A DNA stretch of 64,000 nt from Prevotella sp. HUN102 (GTDB taxonomy: Bacteria; Bacteroidota; Bacteroidia; Bacteroidales; Bacteroidaceae), in NCBI RefSeq assembly GCF_000688375.1, contig NZ_JIAF01000004.1, forward strand, positions 1,488,001-1,552,000, read 5' to 3'. A model generated the notes under the pieces. It was not told the DNA's origin. It searched no databases and saw only the letters and a list, made by a program, of their open reading frames with translations. Position numbers and translations under genes: made by a program. Positions within the stretch are counted from its first letter, which is position 1, and the number at the start of each line of letters is the position of its first letter. This document shows, piece after piece, positions 8,564 to 15,333 of this stretch.

Positions 8564-10567
8564 ATGAATTTCAAAGAAAAGTTGAAAAGCGTTCTTGACT
8601 TCTTAGGGCTCAACAAGAAGTTCGAGGACAAGACTCTTTCTCAGGAGGAGTTTCAATCCATTGTGGCTGAATACCAAAAAAAATATCAGACCACGCTGAA
8701 TGATGACCTTGCTGCGGAACAGGCAGCCAAGCAGACTGAACAGCAGGCAGCCGAGTTCCAGCAGACACTCAATACCATTCAGTCTGTAATTAACGGTATA
8801 GAGCCTTCCGCGACTTCAGAGGAAGAAGAACAGCCAACCCGGCAGCCGGAGAGCAATGCCACACTCGAAGGCATCCTTGACTCCCTTAAAGGTATGCGTT
8901 CCGACTTCAAGGCTCTTACGCAGGAACCGGAAAAAGACAAACCGATACAAACTGTAACCGTTTCTCCTGTCAATATCAATGGCTTTGGCAATACGGCAGA
9001 ATATTTATTCGGCGTGGAGCATTCTTTGTTCTCAATGAAAGACCGATGGAACAAGATTGCAGCCAATCCCCGCGCAGCCGCTGCGCTGCCTGAAGTGGAT
9101 GAACAGGTAGACGGCGTTGCCTTTTACAGGGCTGCCTGCAATTTTGCCAAGTCACTCAAGGCCCGTTACCAGTATCTGCAGGAGAACAAGCTGCTCGACG
9201 CTCCGGCTCTCGCCAAGGGCACATACGCCACCAACTACGACGGTGTGGATAACGCCGGTATAGGCGACCAGTTTATCGTTCTCCGTCAGGATGCGCTTAT
9301 CGCCCGTGTGCTCCAAATCCGCGATATGACACAGTATTTCCCTGTCGCTTACGGTTATCAGGACCGCGGACTGGTATTCAACGCCTTCTTCGACGAAGTT
9401 TCACAGGCTTATCAGGCCGGTGAGGTCTTCAAGGGAGGAATGAAGATCGAAAACCACATGGGTTACGTTGATGATGCGATGATCAAGATGGAATGGGGGC
9501 CGATGAAGGAACTCGAGCGCAAGTACATCGGCTATCTCAACAAGGAAGGGTCCGATCCAATCAAGTGGACGATGATCGAGTATCAACTGCTCAACACGCT
9601 TACCACCGCACAGGTCGAGCAGAACAAACGCCGTATGCGCGGCATCTACGTGAAGCCCGAGAAAGGTGTTGCCGGCTCTTACCTCAATGCAGGAACAGGT
9701 ATCCTTTACACCTTGCTTCGCTACGTGCATCAGTACGACATCAAGCCACACGCTGACGAGGACTATCGTTCTTACACGCAGGCAACATTCCTTACTGCCG
9801 TACAGGAATTCTGTGCAGATGTTCTCAGTTCCGTCACTGAAGATATGGATCTTGACCAACACTGTGTCTACCTGAACAAGAACCATCAGGGCTGGTGGAT
9901 TAAGAACGTGCGCGCCACATACGGCAAGGATACGGATTTCTCCGGACCGATGAGCGCACTCAACGTTGTTCCTGATACAACCATCCGCATTATCTGGCTG
10001 CCATATCTCGGTCAGACTCCATTTATGATGCTGCATCAGCCGGGCAACATCCAGTTCCTCGAATATGTTCCGGGAGAGATGCTGTCGGTGAAGATGGAGG
10101 AGCGTATGGAGCTGGTACGCGCGTGGAGTACTTGGAAGGAAGGCTGCTCGGCTTCGTTCACAGGCCGTCGCTTCGACACCAAGGAGGATATGGACAACAA
10201 CCACTACGAATGGCAGCAGATTTTCATCAATCTCTTTGCCCATACCTATACAGACAGCGTCGATGCCAACAACGGTTTCTGGCAGGTTACCGGAGCTGCG
10301 ACAACCCAAGACACCATTACCGACATCGCCAATGCAAAGAATGGCGTGGCGTACTGCATCGAGGCAGGCGTGGCAGAGCATCTGCCCAAGATTGCCAAGA
10401 GCGGCAATTTTGCCAAGATCTCCTCTGCGTTCACTGCGTCGAAGGTGGGCGACTACATTATGGTGATCATCGACAGCGACGGCAATTTCCGTGAACTCGA
10501 ACGCTGCGTGGGTGGCAAGCGCACCATCAACAAGGAGCTGCAGCCCAATGTTCCAGGCGGAAGATAG
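8564..10567 (+). CDS. major capsid protein with N-terminal scaffold-like region
   Basis: 667 residues. The first 130 are rich in Glu, Gln and Lys with heptad character (EEFQSIVAEYQKKY, AAEQAAKQTEQQAAEF) and end in a low-complexity linker, which looks like an in-frame scaffold (delta) domain. The remainder (about 140-667) is globular and would be the HK97-like capsid subunit. The position right after the S49 protease supports this, and the protease would remove the N-terminal part. I do not recognise a specific capsid family, so the call rests on context, size and layout. Confidence 0.75.
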   Translation: MNFKEKLKSVLDFLGLNKKFEDKTLSQEEFQSIVAEYQKKYQTTLNDDLAAEQAAKQTEQQAAEFQQTLNTIQSVINGIEPSATSEEEEQPTRQPESNATLEGILDSLKGMRSDFKALTQEPEKDKPIQTVTVSPVNINGFGNTAEYLFGVEHSLFSMKDRWNKIAANPRAAAALPEVDEQVDGVAFYRAACNFAKSLKARYQYLQENKLLDAPALAKGTYATNYDGVDNAGIGDQFIVLRQDALIARVLQIRDMTQYFPVAYGYQDRGLVFNAFFDEVSQAYQAGEVFKGGMKIENHMGYVDDAMIKMEWGPMKELERKYIGYLNKEGSDPIKWTMIEYQLLNTLTTAQVEQNKRRMRGIYVKPEKGVAGSYLNAGTGILYTLLRYVHQYDIKPHADEDYRSYTQATFLTAVQEFCADVLSSVTEDMDLDQHCVYLNKNHQGWWIKNVRATYGKDTDFSGPMSALNVVPDTTIRIIWLPYLGQTPFMMLHQPGNIQFLEYVPGEMLSVKMEERMELVRAWSTWKEGCSASFTGRRFDTKEDMDNNHYEWQQIFINLFAHTYTDSVDANNGFWQVTGAATTQDTITDIANAKNGVAYCIEAGVAEHLPKIAKSGNFAKISSAFTASKVGDYIMVIIDSDGNFRELERCVGGKRTINKELQPNVPGGR

Positions 10568-10570
10568 TTT

Positions 10571-10765
10571 TATGGAGAGTCAGGGGAGTGAAAGGAGTGA
10601 AGGAAGTTAGAAGGAGTTATAAGGAGTTAAGGGAAGTCAGAAGGAGTTAAGGGACAACGGCTCAAGCCGCACAGTCTTTCCCATCCCTCCATCTCCCATT
10701 TCCCATCTCCCATCCCCCATTTCCCATCCCCTGACTCCCTCCCAACTCCCCTTAACTCCTTTTTA
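10571..10765. repeat. intergenic purine/pyrimidine-arm repeat, copy R1 (long form)
   Basis: The gap after the capsid gene is a low-complexity inverted repeat. The left arm is almost all G and A (GAGTCAGGGG at 10576-10585, AAGGAGTTAAGGG at 10621 and 10641). The centre is GACAACGGCTC, ten bases, GTCTTTCCCATC (10653-10685), followed by CATCTCC/CATTTCC units. The right arm has CCCCTGACTC (10728-10737) and CCCTTAACTCC (about 10749-10760), complementary to the left. Transcribed RNA could fold into one long imperfect hairpin. It ends 27 bases before the next start codon. Confidence 0.8.
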
Positions 10766-10791
10766 AGCAACAACAACAATCAAGAAGCAAT

Positions 10792-11793
10792 ATGAAAAGA
10801 ATAAATATCCCAACAAAACACCGTTCCTACAGTCCGGCGAAAGGCTTCAACTATGCCAACCGTCAAGGGCGACGTATGTTTATGATTACATTTGCAGTTT
10901 TCGGCATCGCGATGCTGCTTGCCGCCCTGCTCGACCATTCGCTGCTTGCAGGCGGAGCATCAGGCCTCTCGCTTGCATCGATGGCCGTGCTCGGCAACAT
11001 CGACGACGTTTCCGACCGCGACACGCACGGCTCGGCAATCTCCTACATAGTCTACCTCATTGCTATCGACCAGATAGACCGCACGAAGGAATTTCCACAG
11101 CCCAATGCCAACCGGGAGGTGGGGCCCATACCGATGAAGCCGGGAGAGGTGCCCCACTACTTCGAGGCACACGACATTCCCACCTTCACGGGAACCACCG
11201 AGAAAGGCGACATCACCACAACGGGCGAGAACAATGTAGCAATCGTCATGGGCGGAGCACGCGTGAAGCTCTACAACTTCATCGAGGAATACTCGGGCGG
11301 CAGGTTCATCCTCTTGTTCAAGCACATCAAGGAGAAACAGTGGTTCATCCTCGGCGAACTCGAACGCCCGATGATTCTTTCCGGAACCGAGAGCAAGGAC
11401 GACAAGGACGGACGCTATTCCACACTCACGTTCAAGCGTCCATCAGTAGACCTGCCGCTCCTCTACACCGGCAACCCTGCCGCGGCAAGTGCCATAGAAG
11501 TGGCAGCAGGTGCAACTTCCATTGCCGTGAAGCCCGCCTCCAACACCTACACCATAGCCAACGGAATGGGCAGTGTGGCAGCCATCGCCACTGTGTCCGG
11601 ACTGAGCAAGGCCGACAAGGGACGCTACATCACTCTCATCGGCGCAGGCACCGACAAGCCGGCAACCATTGCCGACGGCACAACCTTCGTACTTGAGGAC
11701 GGTGCTACGTGGACGGCCAAGACCGGCTCAAGCATCACGCTTCGTGTTCTGGACACCACAACTCTTGTCGAAATATCCCGCACCGAAGCATAG
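10792..11793 (+). CDS. probable tail-tube or other phage structural protein with N-terminal membrane-like segment
   Basis: 333 residues. From about residue 64 (MAVLGNIDDVSDRDTHGS) the sequence has blocks shared with structural proteins of Bacteroidetes phages: a GPIPMKPGEVPHYFEAHD loop, TTEKGDITTTGEN, EYSGGRFILLF, and ERPMILSGTESKDDKDGRY. The C-terminal 100 residues are Thr/Ala/Gly-rich like an Ig-type extension. Oddly, the first 63 residues are basic (NIPTKHRSYSPAKGF) and then hydrophobic (MITFAVFGIAMLLAALL), as if a small membrane protein were fused in frame. Translation from 10981 would give only the soluble part. Major tail protein is the best guess from its position before the frameshifted pair. 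Confidence 0.65.
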   Translation: MKRINIPTKHRSYSPAKGFNYANRQGRRMFMITFAVFGIAMLLAALLDHSLLAGGASGLSLASMAVLGNIDDVSDRDTHGSAISYIVYLIAIDQIDRTKEFPQPNANREVGPIPMKPGEVPHYFEAHDIPTFTGTTEKGDITTTGENNVAIVMGGARVKLYNFIEEYSGGRFILLFKHIKEKQWFILGELERPMILSGTESKDDKDGRYSTLTFKRPSVDLPLLYTGNPAAASAIEVAAGATSIAVKPASNTYTIANGMGSVAAIATVSGLSKADKGRYITLIGAGTDKPATIADGTTFVLEDGATWTAKTGSSITLRVLDTTTLVEISRTEA

Positions 11794-11880
11794 ATGACGG
11801 GAGATGGGAAATGGAAAAAATCACATCTCACATCTCACATCTCACATCTCACATTTAACATCTCACATTTAACATCCATC
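11794..11880. repeat. heptad repeat, copy R2 (short form)
   Basis: The gap holds a short purine arm (GGGAGATGGGAAATGG) followed by seven CATCTCA/CATTTAA units in tandem. It ends four bases before the real start at 11884. An ATG at 11794 is in frame and would translate the repeat into SHLTSHISHLT-type residues; this is rejected as a start because the repeat is plainly intergenic elsewhere. Confidence 0.8.
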
Positions 11881-11883
11881 AAT

Positions 11884-12390
11884 ATGTATAGCGAAAAAGA
11901 GAAACTCCATCATTTCCGCCAGCTCACCAATCCTCTCGCAGCCGAGGCCGACCTTGCGTTGTTGCACGGGAAAGCTCCTGACAGCACGAACTTCACTCGC
12001 TACGACCTTGCACCTGCCAAGAACGCCGAGGATATTCTCTTCGAGCTGCTCGGCGTATGCGGCCACGACGAGATTGTGCGCAACCGTCGTGAATTCTTTG
12101 CAGACAAGGAAGCAGAAACTGACAAAGATGTGGATAACTCGGTGGACAACTCGGAAACAGCATCTGAGACAGACTCTTCCGAAGAACTCCAGGAGGAGGG
12201 AACAGACGATGTTCCAACATCGGAAGCCGAGGAGGTGGCTCATTCCAATGCAGAAACAGCCACAGAGCTGGCAGAGGAGGCACAGGCAACAATCCCTGCC
12301 GACGAAGTTCAAGCACGGAAAACAGCAAACCCGAAGCCGGCAACTGAAAAAAAAAGCCGGTCTCCAAAGAAGAAGAGTACCCCAAGATAG
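11884..12390 (+). CDS. acidic phage protein, candidate tail assembly chaperone (zero-frame product)
   Basis: 168 residues from ATG 11884. The first 80 are globular (MYSEKEKLHHFRQLTNPLAA, then a FELLGVCGHDEIVRNRREFF helix); the last 90 are Glu/Asp/Ser/Ala-rich and disordered, ending in a Lys-rich tail. Near its 3' end is a run of nine A (12347-12355), and the -1 frame after it is open into the downstream gene, giving a 323-residue fusion. Position after a probable tail-tube gene plus a -1 shift is the layout of phage G/GT chaperones. The family itself is not recognised. Confidence 0.65.
   Translation: MYSEKEKLHHFRQLTNPLAAEADLALLHGKAPDSTNFTRYDLAPAKNAEDILFELLGVCGHDEIVRNRREFFADKEAETDKDVDNSVDNSETASETDSSEELQEEGTDDVPTSEAEEVAHSNAETATELAEEAQATIPADEVQARKTANPKPATEKKSRSPKKKSTPR
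12347..12355 (+). promoter_or_regulatory. candidate -1 ribosomal frameshift site (A9)
   Basis: Zero-frame codons across the run are GAA AAA AAA AGC, so the heptamer A AAA AAA fits the X-XXY-YYZ slippery pattern. Slipping back one base continues as KKPVSKEEEYPKIDWTNL and enters the 12423 frame without a stop. The zero frame stops 33 bases later at 12388-12390. A sequencing or assembly error in the homopolymer would give the same picture. Confidence 0.55.
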
Positions 12391-12422
12391 ACTGGACAAA
12401 CCTTGACGATGCCGACGTGCAG

Positions 12423-12854
12423 ATGGCAACGGTCATCTACAACGACCGCATCAATACATGGCGCAAGATGAAGCAGCTCGACGAACTGCTGGAGACGAAG
12501 CCCACCGCACAGGCCGTGGCCGATATGGCCGAGCTGCGCATCCGCAATCTTCAGGCATTCGCCGAGCTTCGGTCGCTCAACGACACGGGGCGTTTTCTCT
12601 GCCGCCATCCCATCCTCTTCGGACGCTCCGAGACAGCCCGGCTCACCGACCTGCTCAGGCGAGATCCCGCCGAGTTTCTGCGCCGGCACAGGAACGTGCT
12701 CGACAACATCAAGCGATACCGTTCCTACCTCAAGCGCGCCGACCGTCAGGCACGCCGGCCACAGGACAAGCAAAATCTGGAGCGGCACCAGTCGCAGGAA
12801 CGCCTCTTCCGCATCATCCTCGAGCAGCAGCAGGAACGCCCGTCCAAAGCATAG
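12423..12854 (+). CDS. downstream frame of candidate G/GT pair
   Basis: As a free gene it would begin at ATG 12423 (143 aa), but the frame is open back to 12354 and the upstream codons read EEEYPKIDWTNLDDADVQMA, which looks like real protein and flows into VIYNDRINTWRKMKQLDELL. There is no ribosome binding site before 12423. The product is helical and very Arg-rich at its C-terminus (RRHRNVLDNIKRYRSYLKRA). I think it is expressed mainly as the C-terminal half of a -1 frameshift fusion with the 11884 gene. Function inferred from the chaperone-like arrangement. Confidence 0.6.
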   Translation: MATVIYNDRINTWRKMKQLDELLETKPTAQAVADMAELRIRNLQAFAELRSLNDTGRFLCRHPILFGRSETARLTDLLRRDPAEFLRRHRNVLDNIKRYRSYLKRADRQARRPQDKQNLERHQSQERLFRIILEQQQERPSKA

Positions 12855-12924
12855 CTCTCCATCCTCAAAAGCATAGCTTTCGATGGTCCGGAGCATAGCT
12901 TTCGGCAATCAAAAGCAATGCTTT
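12846..12924. repeat. four short AAAGCATAGCTTT-type palindromes
   Basis: Copies at about 12846, 12867-12880, 12891-12902 and 12911-12924 share AGCATAGCT or GCAATGC flanked by A and T tracts. Each can form a 4-5 bp hairpin. The first overlaps the last codons of the upstream gene. They occupy most of the gap before the HU-like gene. Role unknown; possible weak terminator or protein-binding cluster. Confidence 0.5.
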
Positions 12925-12962
12925 ATCCAAACTATATGTATAACCCTTAAAATCAACGCATT

Positions 12963-13427
12963 ATGTCAGTAAAGTACAAACTCTATCAGGACAACCGAAA
13001 GAGCAGCAAGACCCGGGGCAAGTTCTACGCCCGCGCCGTGGTCAGCGACGTGGCCGACCTCGAGACCATCTCCAAGGAAATCGAGGAGAACACCTCGGCC
13101 AAGCAGGCCGATGTCTACGCCGTGCTCCGGGAACTCGTAAACGTCATGGCGCGCCACATGCGCAACGGCGACCGCGTGGTGCTCGACGGCTTCGGATCGT
13201 TCAAGGTGGGCCTGAAGACCAAGCCCGCCGAGACGGCCGAGAAGTTCAACGCAGCCGTGAACATCGTCGGCACACGCGTGAACTTCCAGCCCGAGACCCA
13301 CTGGAAGGCCGGCGACCCTGCCCGCACCCGCGCCTTCCTCTCCGGCATCGAGGTGCGCCCCTACGAGCCCAAGCCCGGCGAGAAGGGCGGCACGCAGCCC
13401 AAGCCCGACACGGAGGAAAACCCATAA
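12963..13427 (+). CDS. HU-like DNA-binding protein (Bacteroidetes HU-HIG type), phage copy
   Basis: 154 residues. N-terminus MSVKYKLYQDNRKSSKTRGKFYARAVV is followed by HU-fold features: a helical part (ISKEIEENTSAKQADVYAVLREL) and the HU signature strand GDRVVLDGFGSFKVGLKTKP around residue 65-80, then a C-terminal Pro/Lys/Gly tail in place of a second domain. Such proteins are encoded in many Bacteroidetes prophages and bind or bend DNA. The gene is much more GC-rich than its neighbours, with strong G/C third positions. A rho-independent terminator follows 26 bases after the stop. Confidence 0.88.
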   Translation: MSVKYKLYQDNRKSSKTRGKFYARAVVSDVADLETISKEIEENTSAKQADVYAVLRELVNVMARHMRNGDRVVLDGFGSFKVGLKTKPAETAEKFNAAVNIVGTRVNFQPETHWKAGDPARTRAFLSGIEVRPYEPKPGEKGGTQPKPDTEENP

Positions 13428-13452
13428 TCCGAGACGCGCAGACACACAATCC

Positions 13453-13486
13453 GCCCCCTGTCCGTACCGCCGGGCAGGGGGCTTTT
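13453..13486 (+). terminator. rho-independent terminator after the HU-like gene
   Basis: Perfect 8-bp stem GCCCCCTG / CAGGGGGC with a 14-base loop, followed by TTTT at 13483-13486. It closes the capsid-to-HU operon and isolates the following cassette A promoter. Confidence 0.85.
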
Positions 13487-13489
13487 CCG

Positions 13490-13510
13490 TTGCGCTGCGC
13501 AAAAATAATT
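13490..13510. promoter_or_regulatory. palindrome upstream of cassette A promoter
   Basis: TTGCGCTGCGCAA followed by AAAATAATT. The same palindrome and flank lie at 27807-27830 upstream of cassette B. It sits about 20 bases before the -33 box here, consistent with an operator. Only two copies are seen, so this is a suggestion. Confidence 0.45.
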
Positions 13511-13520
13511 GCGCTTTCGC

Positions 13521-13551
13521 TTGGCAGTTCCAAATCTTCTGCCTATCTTTG
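13521..13551 (+). promoter_or_regulatory. promoter of cassette A
   Basis: TTGG at 13521-13524, 19 bases, TATCTTTG at 13544-13551. Expected start about five bases after the box, at 13556, which is exactly the first base of repeat R1 of the leader RNA. Confidence 0.8.
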
Positions 13552-13555
13552 CAGT

Positions 13556-13780
13556 GCTAAAAGAATGATAGTAACCTATCCCGGTGAGCATCGGTCATTG
13601 CTCAGTTTGTTTGTCTGGGCATTTTTTATGCCCATAAACTGAATATATTGGCGGTTGCCATCTCGTAGAATTTTCAAAGCCCATCGGGTAGAGACATCAT
13701 TCTTTTAGCAGCGGGATGTGCAGCCGCCTCTCTGTATCTCTGCCCCGGCAGTTCCGGGGATGCTAAAAGAATGATGCAAT
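13556..13780 (+). ncRNA. structured leader RNA, copy A (repeat / anti-repeat / repeat switch)
   Basis: About 225 nt from the predicted start to the ATG at 13781. Elements in order: R1 GCTAAAAGAATGAT (13556-13569); hairpin GGGCA-TTTTTTA-TGCCC (13617-13633); 5' strand of helix P2, GGCGGTTGC (13650-13658); anti-repeat CATCATTCTTTTAGCA (13695-13710); 3' strand of P2, GCAGCCGCC (13720-13728); hairpin CCCCGG/CCGGGG (13743-13759); R2 TGCTAAAAGAATGAT (13761-13775) five bases before the start codon. The anti-repeat can pair with R1 or R2 but not both. Copy B at 27891 keeps all pairings with different bases. This looks like a translational or attenuation switch; no named RNA family is recognised. Confidence 0.75.
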
Positions 13781-14044
13781 ATGCAACAGACAATCCATTT
13801 CGAGCCCTCCGCCCAAGCGCGGCAGCCCCTCGACGTACTCGCCACGACACGGCGCGCCATTCGTCAACGCCTGTCAACCGTCAGCCGGCACCTGAATCAC
13901 TGGCTCCGTGCCGAGTCGAAAACCTTTACCGCCCTCTGCGGCGAACGTTTCACCCACGGCGAAGTGCTCCTTGCCCACCTGTTTCTCATCGCCATGATTG
14001 CCGCGTGCGGCTTGGCCGAATGGCTGGAAGGAGGTGCGCTATGA
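13781..14044 (+). CDS. small membrane protein of cassette A (MQQTI family), 87 aa
   Basis: Starts MQQTIHFEPSAQARQPLDV and shares this N-terminus with the 28100 gene (MQQTI-FE--AQAR---DV-AT-RR-I). The middle is basic and helical; the end has one hydrophobic segment (LAHLFLIAMIAACGLAEWL, residues about 62-80). Translation begins right after the R2 repeat of the structured leader. The stop overlaps the next start (ATGA). The family is unknown to me; single-pass inner-membrane protein is inferred. Confidence 0.65.
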   Translation: MQQTIHFEPSAQARQPLDVLATTRRAIRQRLSTVSRHLNHWLRAESKTFTALCGERFTHGEVLLAHLFLIAMIAACGLAEWLEGGAL

Positions 14045-14193
14045 CCGTCGCCCTCTCGCCCTCGGCAGCCTACGGCGCAGTGCGCATGGCATGGCAGCAG
14101 TTCAAGGCGGCACCCACCGACACGGCAGCCATCGACGGCTACCTCGAAGCCCTCGAACGATTCAACGGCATGCTCGACAGCATTGCCGTCTGA
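14041..14193 (+). CDS. small helical partner gene of cassette A, 50 aa
   Basis: ATG 14041 overlaps the stop of the membrane protein gene by ATGA, so it is translationally coupled. The product (MTVALSPSAAYGAVRMAWQQ, ending GMLDSIAV) is a single soluble helix pair. The equivalent position in cassette B (28405) has a longer 95-residue protein, also coupled by ATGA, also short and helical. No family recognised. Confidence 0.5.
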   Translation: MTVALSPSAAYGAVRMAWQQFKAAPTDTAAIDGYLEALERFNGMLDSIAV

Positions 14194-14224
14194 AGATATA
14201 TTTTTTAGAGCATTTCAAATCCGG

Positions 14225-14264
14225 GGAGCGGTGCGCCGTGAGGCGCGCCGCTCCACATCTTTTT
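14225..14264 (+). terminator. terminator of cassette A
   Basis: Two-part stem GGAGCGG/CCGCTCC and GCGCC/GGCGC around a GTGA loop (14225-14254), followed by ACATCTTTTT. It ends the cassette A transcript before the convergent hicAB operon. Confidence 0.8.
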
Positions 14265-14275
14265 CTGAAGCCAAG

Positions 14276-14305
14276 AAAAAGGTCGGAGCATTGCTGCCCC
14301 GACCT
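14276..14305 (-). terminator. terminator of hicAB operon
   Basis: On the minus strand AGGTCGG (14305-14299) pairs with CCGACCT (14286-14280) and is followed by TTTTT. It lies 30 bases past the hicB stop. Confidence 0.8.
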
Positions 14306-14334
14306 GCCATTGGAAGTCTGCTGTCAAACAATAA

Positions 14335-14745
14335 CTATACAACGGCTATAAGTTTCCTGCCTATCTCGTGCAGTCCCTCCACAATGCGCTCACGCTGCTG
14401 TGGGCGGGGCTTCTTCACACCGTTGGCATAGTGGCTCAACTGCCTTTCGTTTACGCCCGATGCGCGCGATATGGCGGCAAGGCTGGCATACTGCTCGCAC
14501 GAACGGATAAGGGCTGCCGTGTCAAGATGATAGTCAAACTCGTATTTCCCATCACGCAGCCATTGGGGAACATCATCACCGTCGGCAACCATGCCTTCTA
14601 CATGGAACTGCAGGGTTTCCGGAATTTCTTTCATCAACTCATCGTAGGTCTTTGCCGTAAGTACCACTGCTCCGGGTACGTTATCGCCAAAGGTTGCGCC
14701 AAAATTATGGTCGCACCATTCTATATATACTTTTATCTGCTCCAT
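14335..14745 (-). CDS. hicB: HicB-family antitoxin
   Basis: 136 residues from ATG 14745 (MEQIKVYIEWCDHNFGATFG); a longer frame to 14928 would overlap hicA and is not used. The first 60 residues have the degenerate HicB ribonuclease-H-like fold, with VPGAVVLTAKTYDELMKEIP where the family reads an acidic strand-helix. The C-terminus is an XRE helix-turn-helix (AAISRASGVNERQLSHYANG) that binds the operon's own operator. It neutralises HicA. It sits second in the operon, after hicA, the usual order. Confidence 0.9.
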   Translation of the reverse strand: MEQIKVYIEWCDHNFGATFGDNVPGAVVLTAKTYDELMKEIPETLQFHVEGMVADGDDVPQWLRDGKYEFDYHLDTAALIRSCEQYASLAAISRASGVNERQLSHYANGVKKPRPQQRERIVEGLHEIGRKLIAVV

Positions 14746-14783
14746 AGTGTTTGTTGTTTTATTTTTGTTGGAAGGTAGGGTGG

Positions 14784-14978
14784 TTATTTCCACCCTGCCT
14801 GTTTCCAAATGCTGTTCAATAAAAACTGACTCAAATCCTCGTTCTTTTGACCTCTTACCGTTACCTTGCCGGGCTTTGTCGGATGCTTGAACTGTCGGTG
14901 GTCGCCCTTTGTCGTGATGCACACCCAACCGTCGGTTTCGAGCATCTTGATGACTTCCTTTACTTTGTACCTTTTCAT
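14784..14978 (-). CDS. hicA: HicA-family mRNA interferase toxin
   Basis: 64 residues from ATG 14978 (MKRYKVKEVIKMLETDGWVC). The dsRBD-like HicA fold is plain: GDHRQFKHPTKPGKVTV holds the conserved Gly-x-His catalytic segment (H at about residue 27). Longer starts at 15005 or 15038 are excluded because the promoter's -7 box lies at 15008-15015. HicA cuts mRNA when free of HicB. In a prophage the pair may stabilise the element or act against other phages. Confidence 0.92.
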   Translation of the reverse strand: MKRYKVKEVIKMLETDGWVCITTKGDHRQFKHPTKPGKVTVRGQKNEDLSQFLLNSIWKQAGWK

Positions 14979-15007
14979 TTGTTGTATGTTGTTATTGTTT
15001 GACATTA

Positions 15008-15039
15008 CAAAGGTAGTAAAAATAATACTATTATCCAAA
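15008..15039 (-). promoter_or_regulatory. hicAB promoter
   Basis: On the minus strand TTTG (15039-15036), 20-base spacer, TACCTTTG (15015-15008). Just upstream, at about 15056-15075, lies the imperfect palindrome AGTATTAGTTTTAATACT, and AATACTATTA is in the spacer; both are candidate HicB operators. Confidence 0.75.
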
Positions 15040-15106
15040 TAAAATGGAAATAAAGAGTATTAGTTTTAATACTTTTAACTATTTTCCCCCACTTAGTTTC
15101 GTGTCT

Positions 15107-15137
15107 TTTGCCCTCCCCTCCGCTTTCCTTATCTTTG
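15107..15137 (+). promoter_or_regulatory. promoter of the terminase operon, leaderless start
   Basis: TTTG at 15107-15110, 19 bases, TATCTTTG at 15130-15137, then CCTT and ATG at 15142. Transcription expected about five bases after the box would begin on the A of the start codon. The identical arrangement TATCTTTGCCTTATG occurs at 30908. Confidence 0.75.
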
Positions 15138-15141
15138 CCTT

Positions 15142-15333
15142 ATGAACAACGACTTACAGCAACTGCTCAGCCAGATAGCGGCAATGACCGACCTTGCCGA
15201 AGACGTGCGCATCATCCTTGACAAACTCATAGAGCAAGCCAAGGAGGGCAGCACCGATGCCGTGAAGGAACTGCGCGACACCGTGCAACAGGTAAAGGAG
15301 GAGAGGCTGCGCAAAGACCTTTTCGGCGTATGA
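15142..15333 (+). CDS. small helical phage protein, first gene of packaging operon, 63 aa
   Basis: MNNDLQQLLSQIAAMTDLAE, then two amphipathic helices (VRIILDKLIEQAKEGSTDAV). Acidic/helical, no membrane segment. The predicted transcript starts at the ATG, so it may be translated as a leaderless mRNA. The stop overlaps the terminase-small-subunit-like gene (ATGA). It may be a packaging accessory; no family recognised. Confidence 0.6.
   Translation: MNNDLQQLLSQIAAMTDLAEDVRIILDKLIEQAKEGSTDAVKELRDTVQQVKEERLRKDLFGV

Noticed and set aside
9401..10381. 326-residue minus-strand frame
   Set aside because: Antisense shadow of the capsid gene; His/Val/Cys-rich composition typical of shadow frames.
11794..11883. 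Upstream ATG start for the 11884 gene
   Set aside because: It would translate the intergenic heptad repeat; the same repeat is non-coding in the other gaps.
13556..13780. Invertible promoter (phase variation) bounded by R1 and the anti-repeat
   Set aside because: The promoter lies outside the inverted segment, and both copies have the same orientation; RNA pairing explains the layout better.
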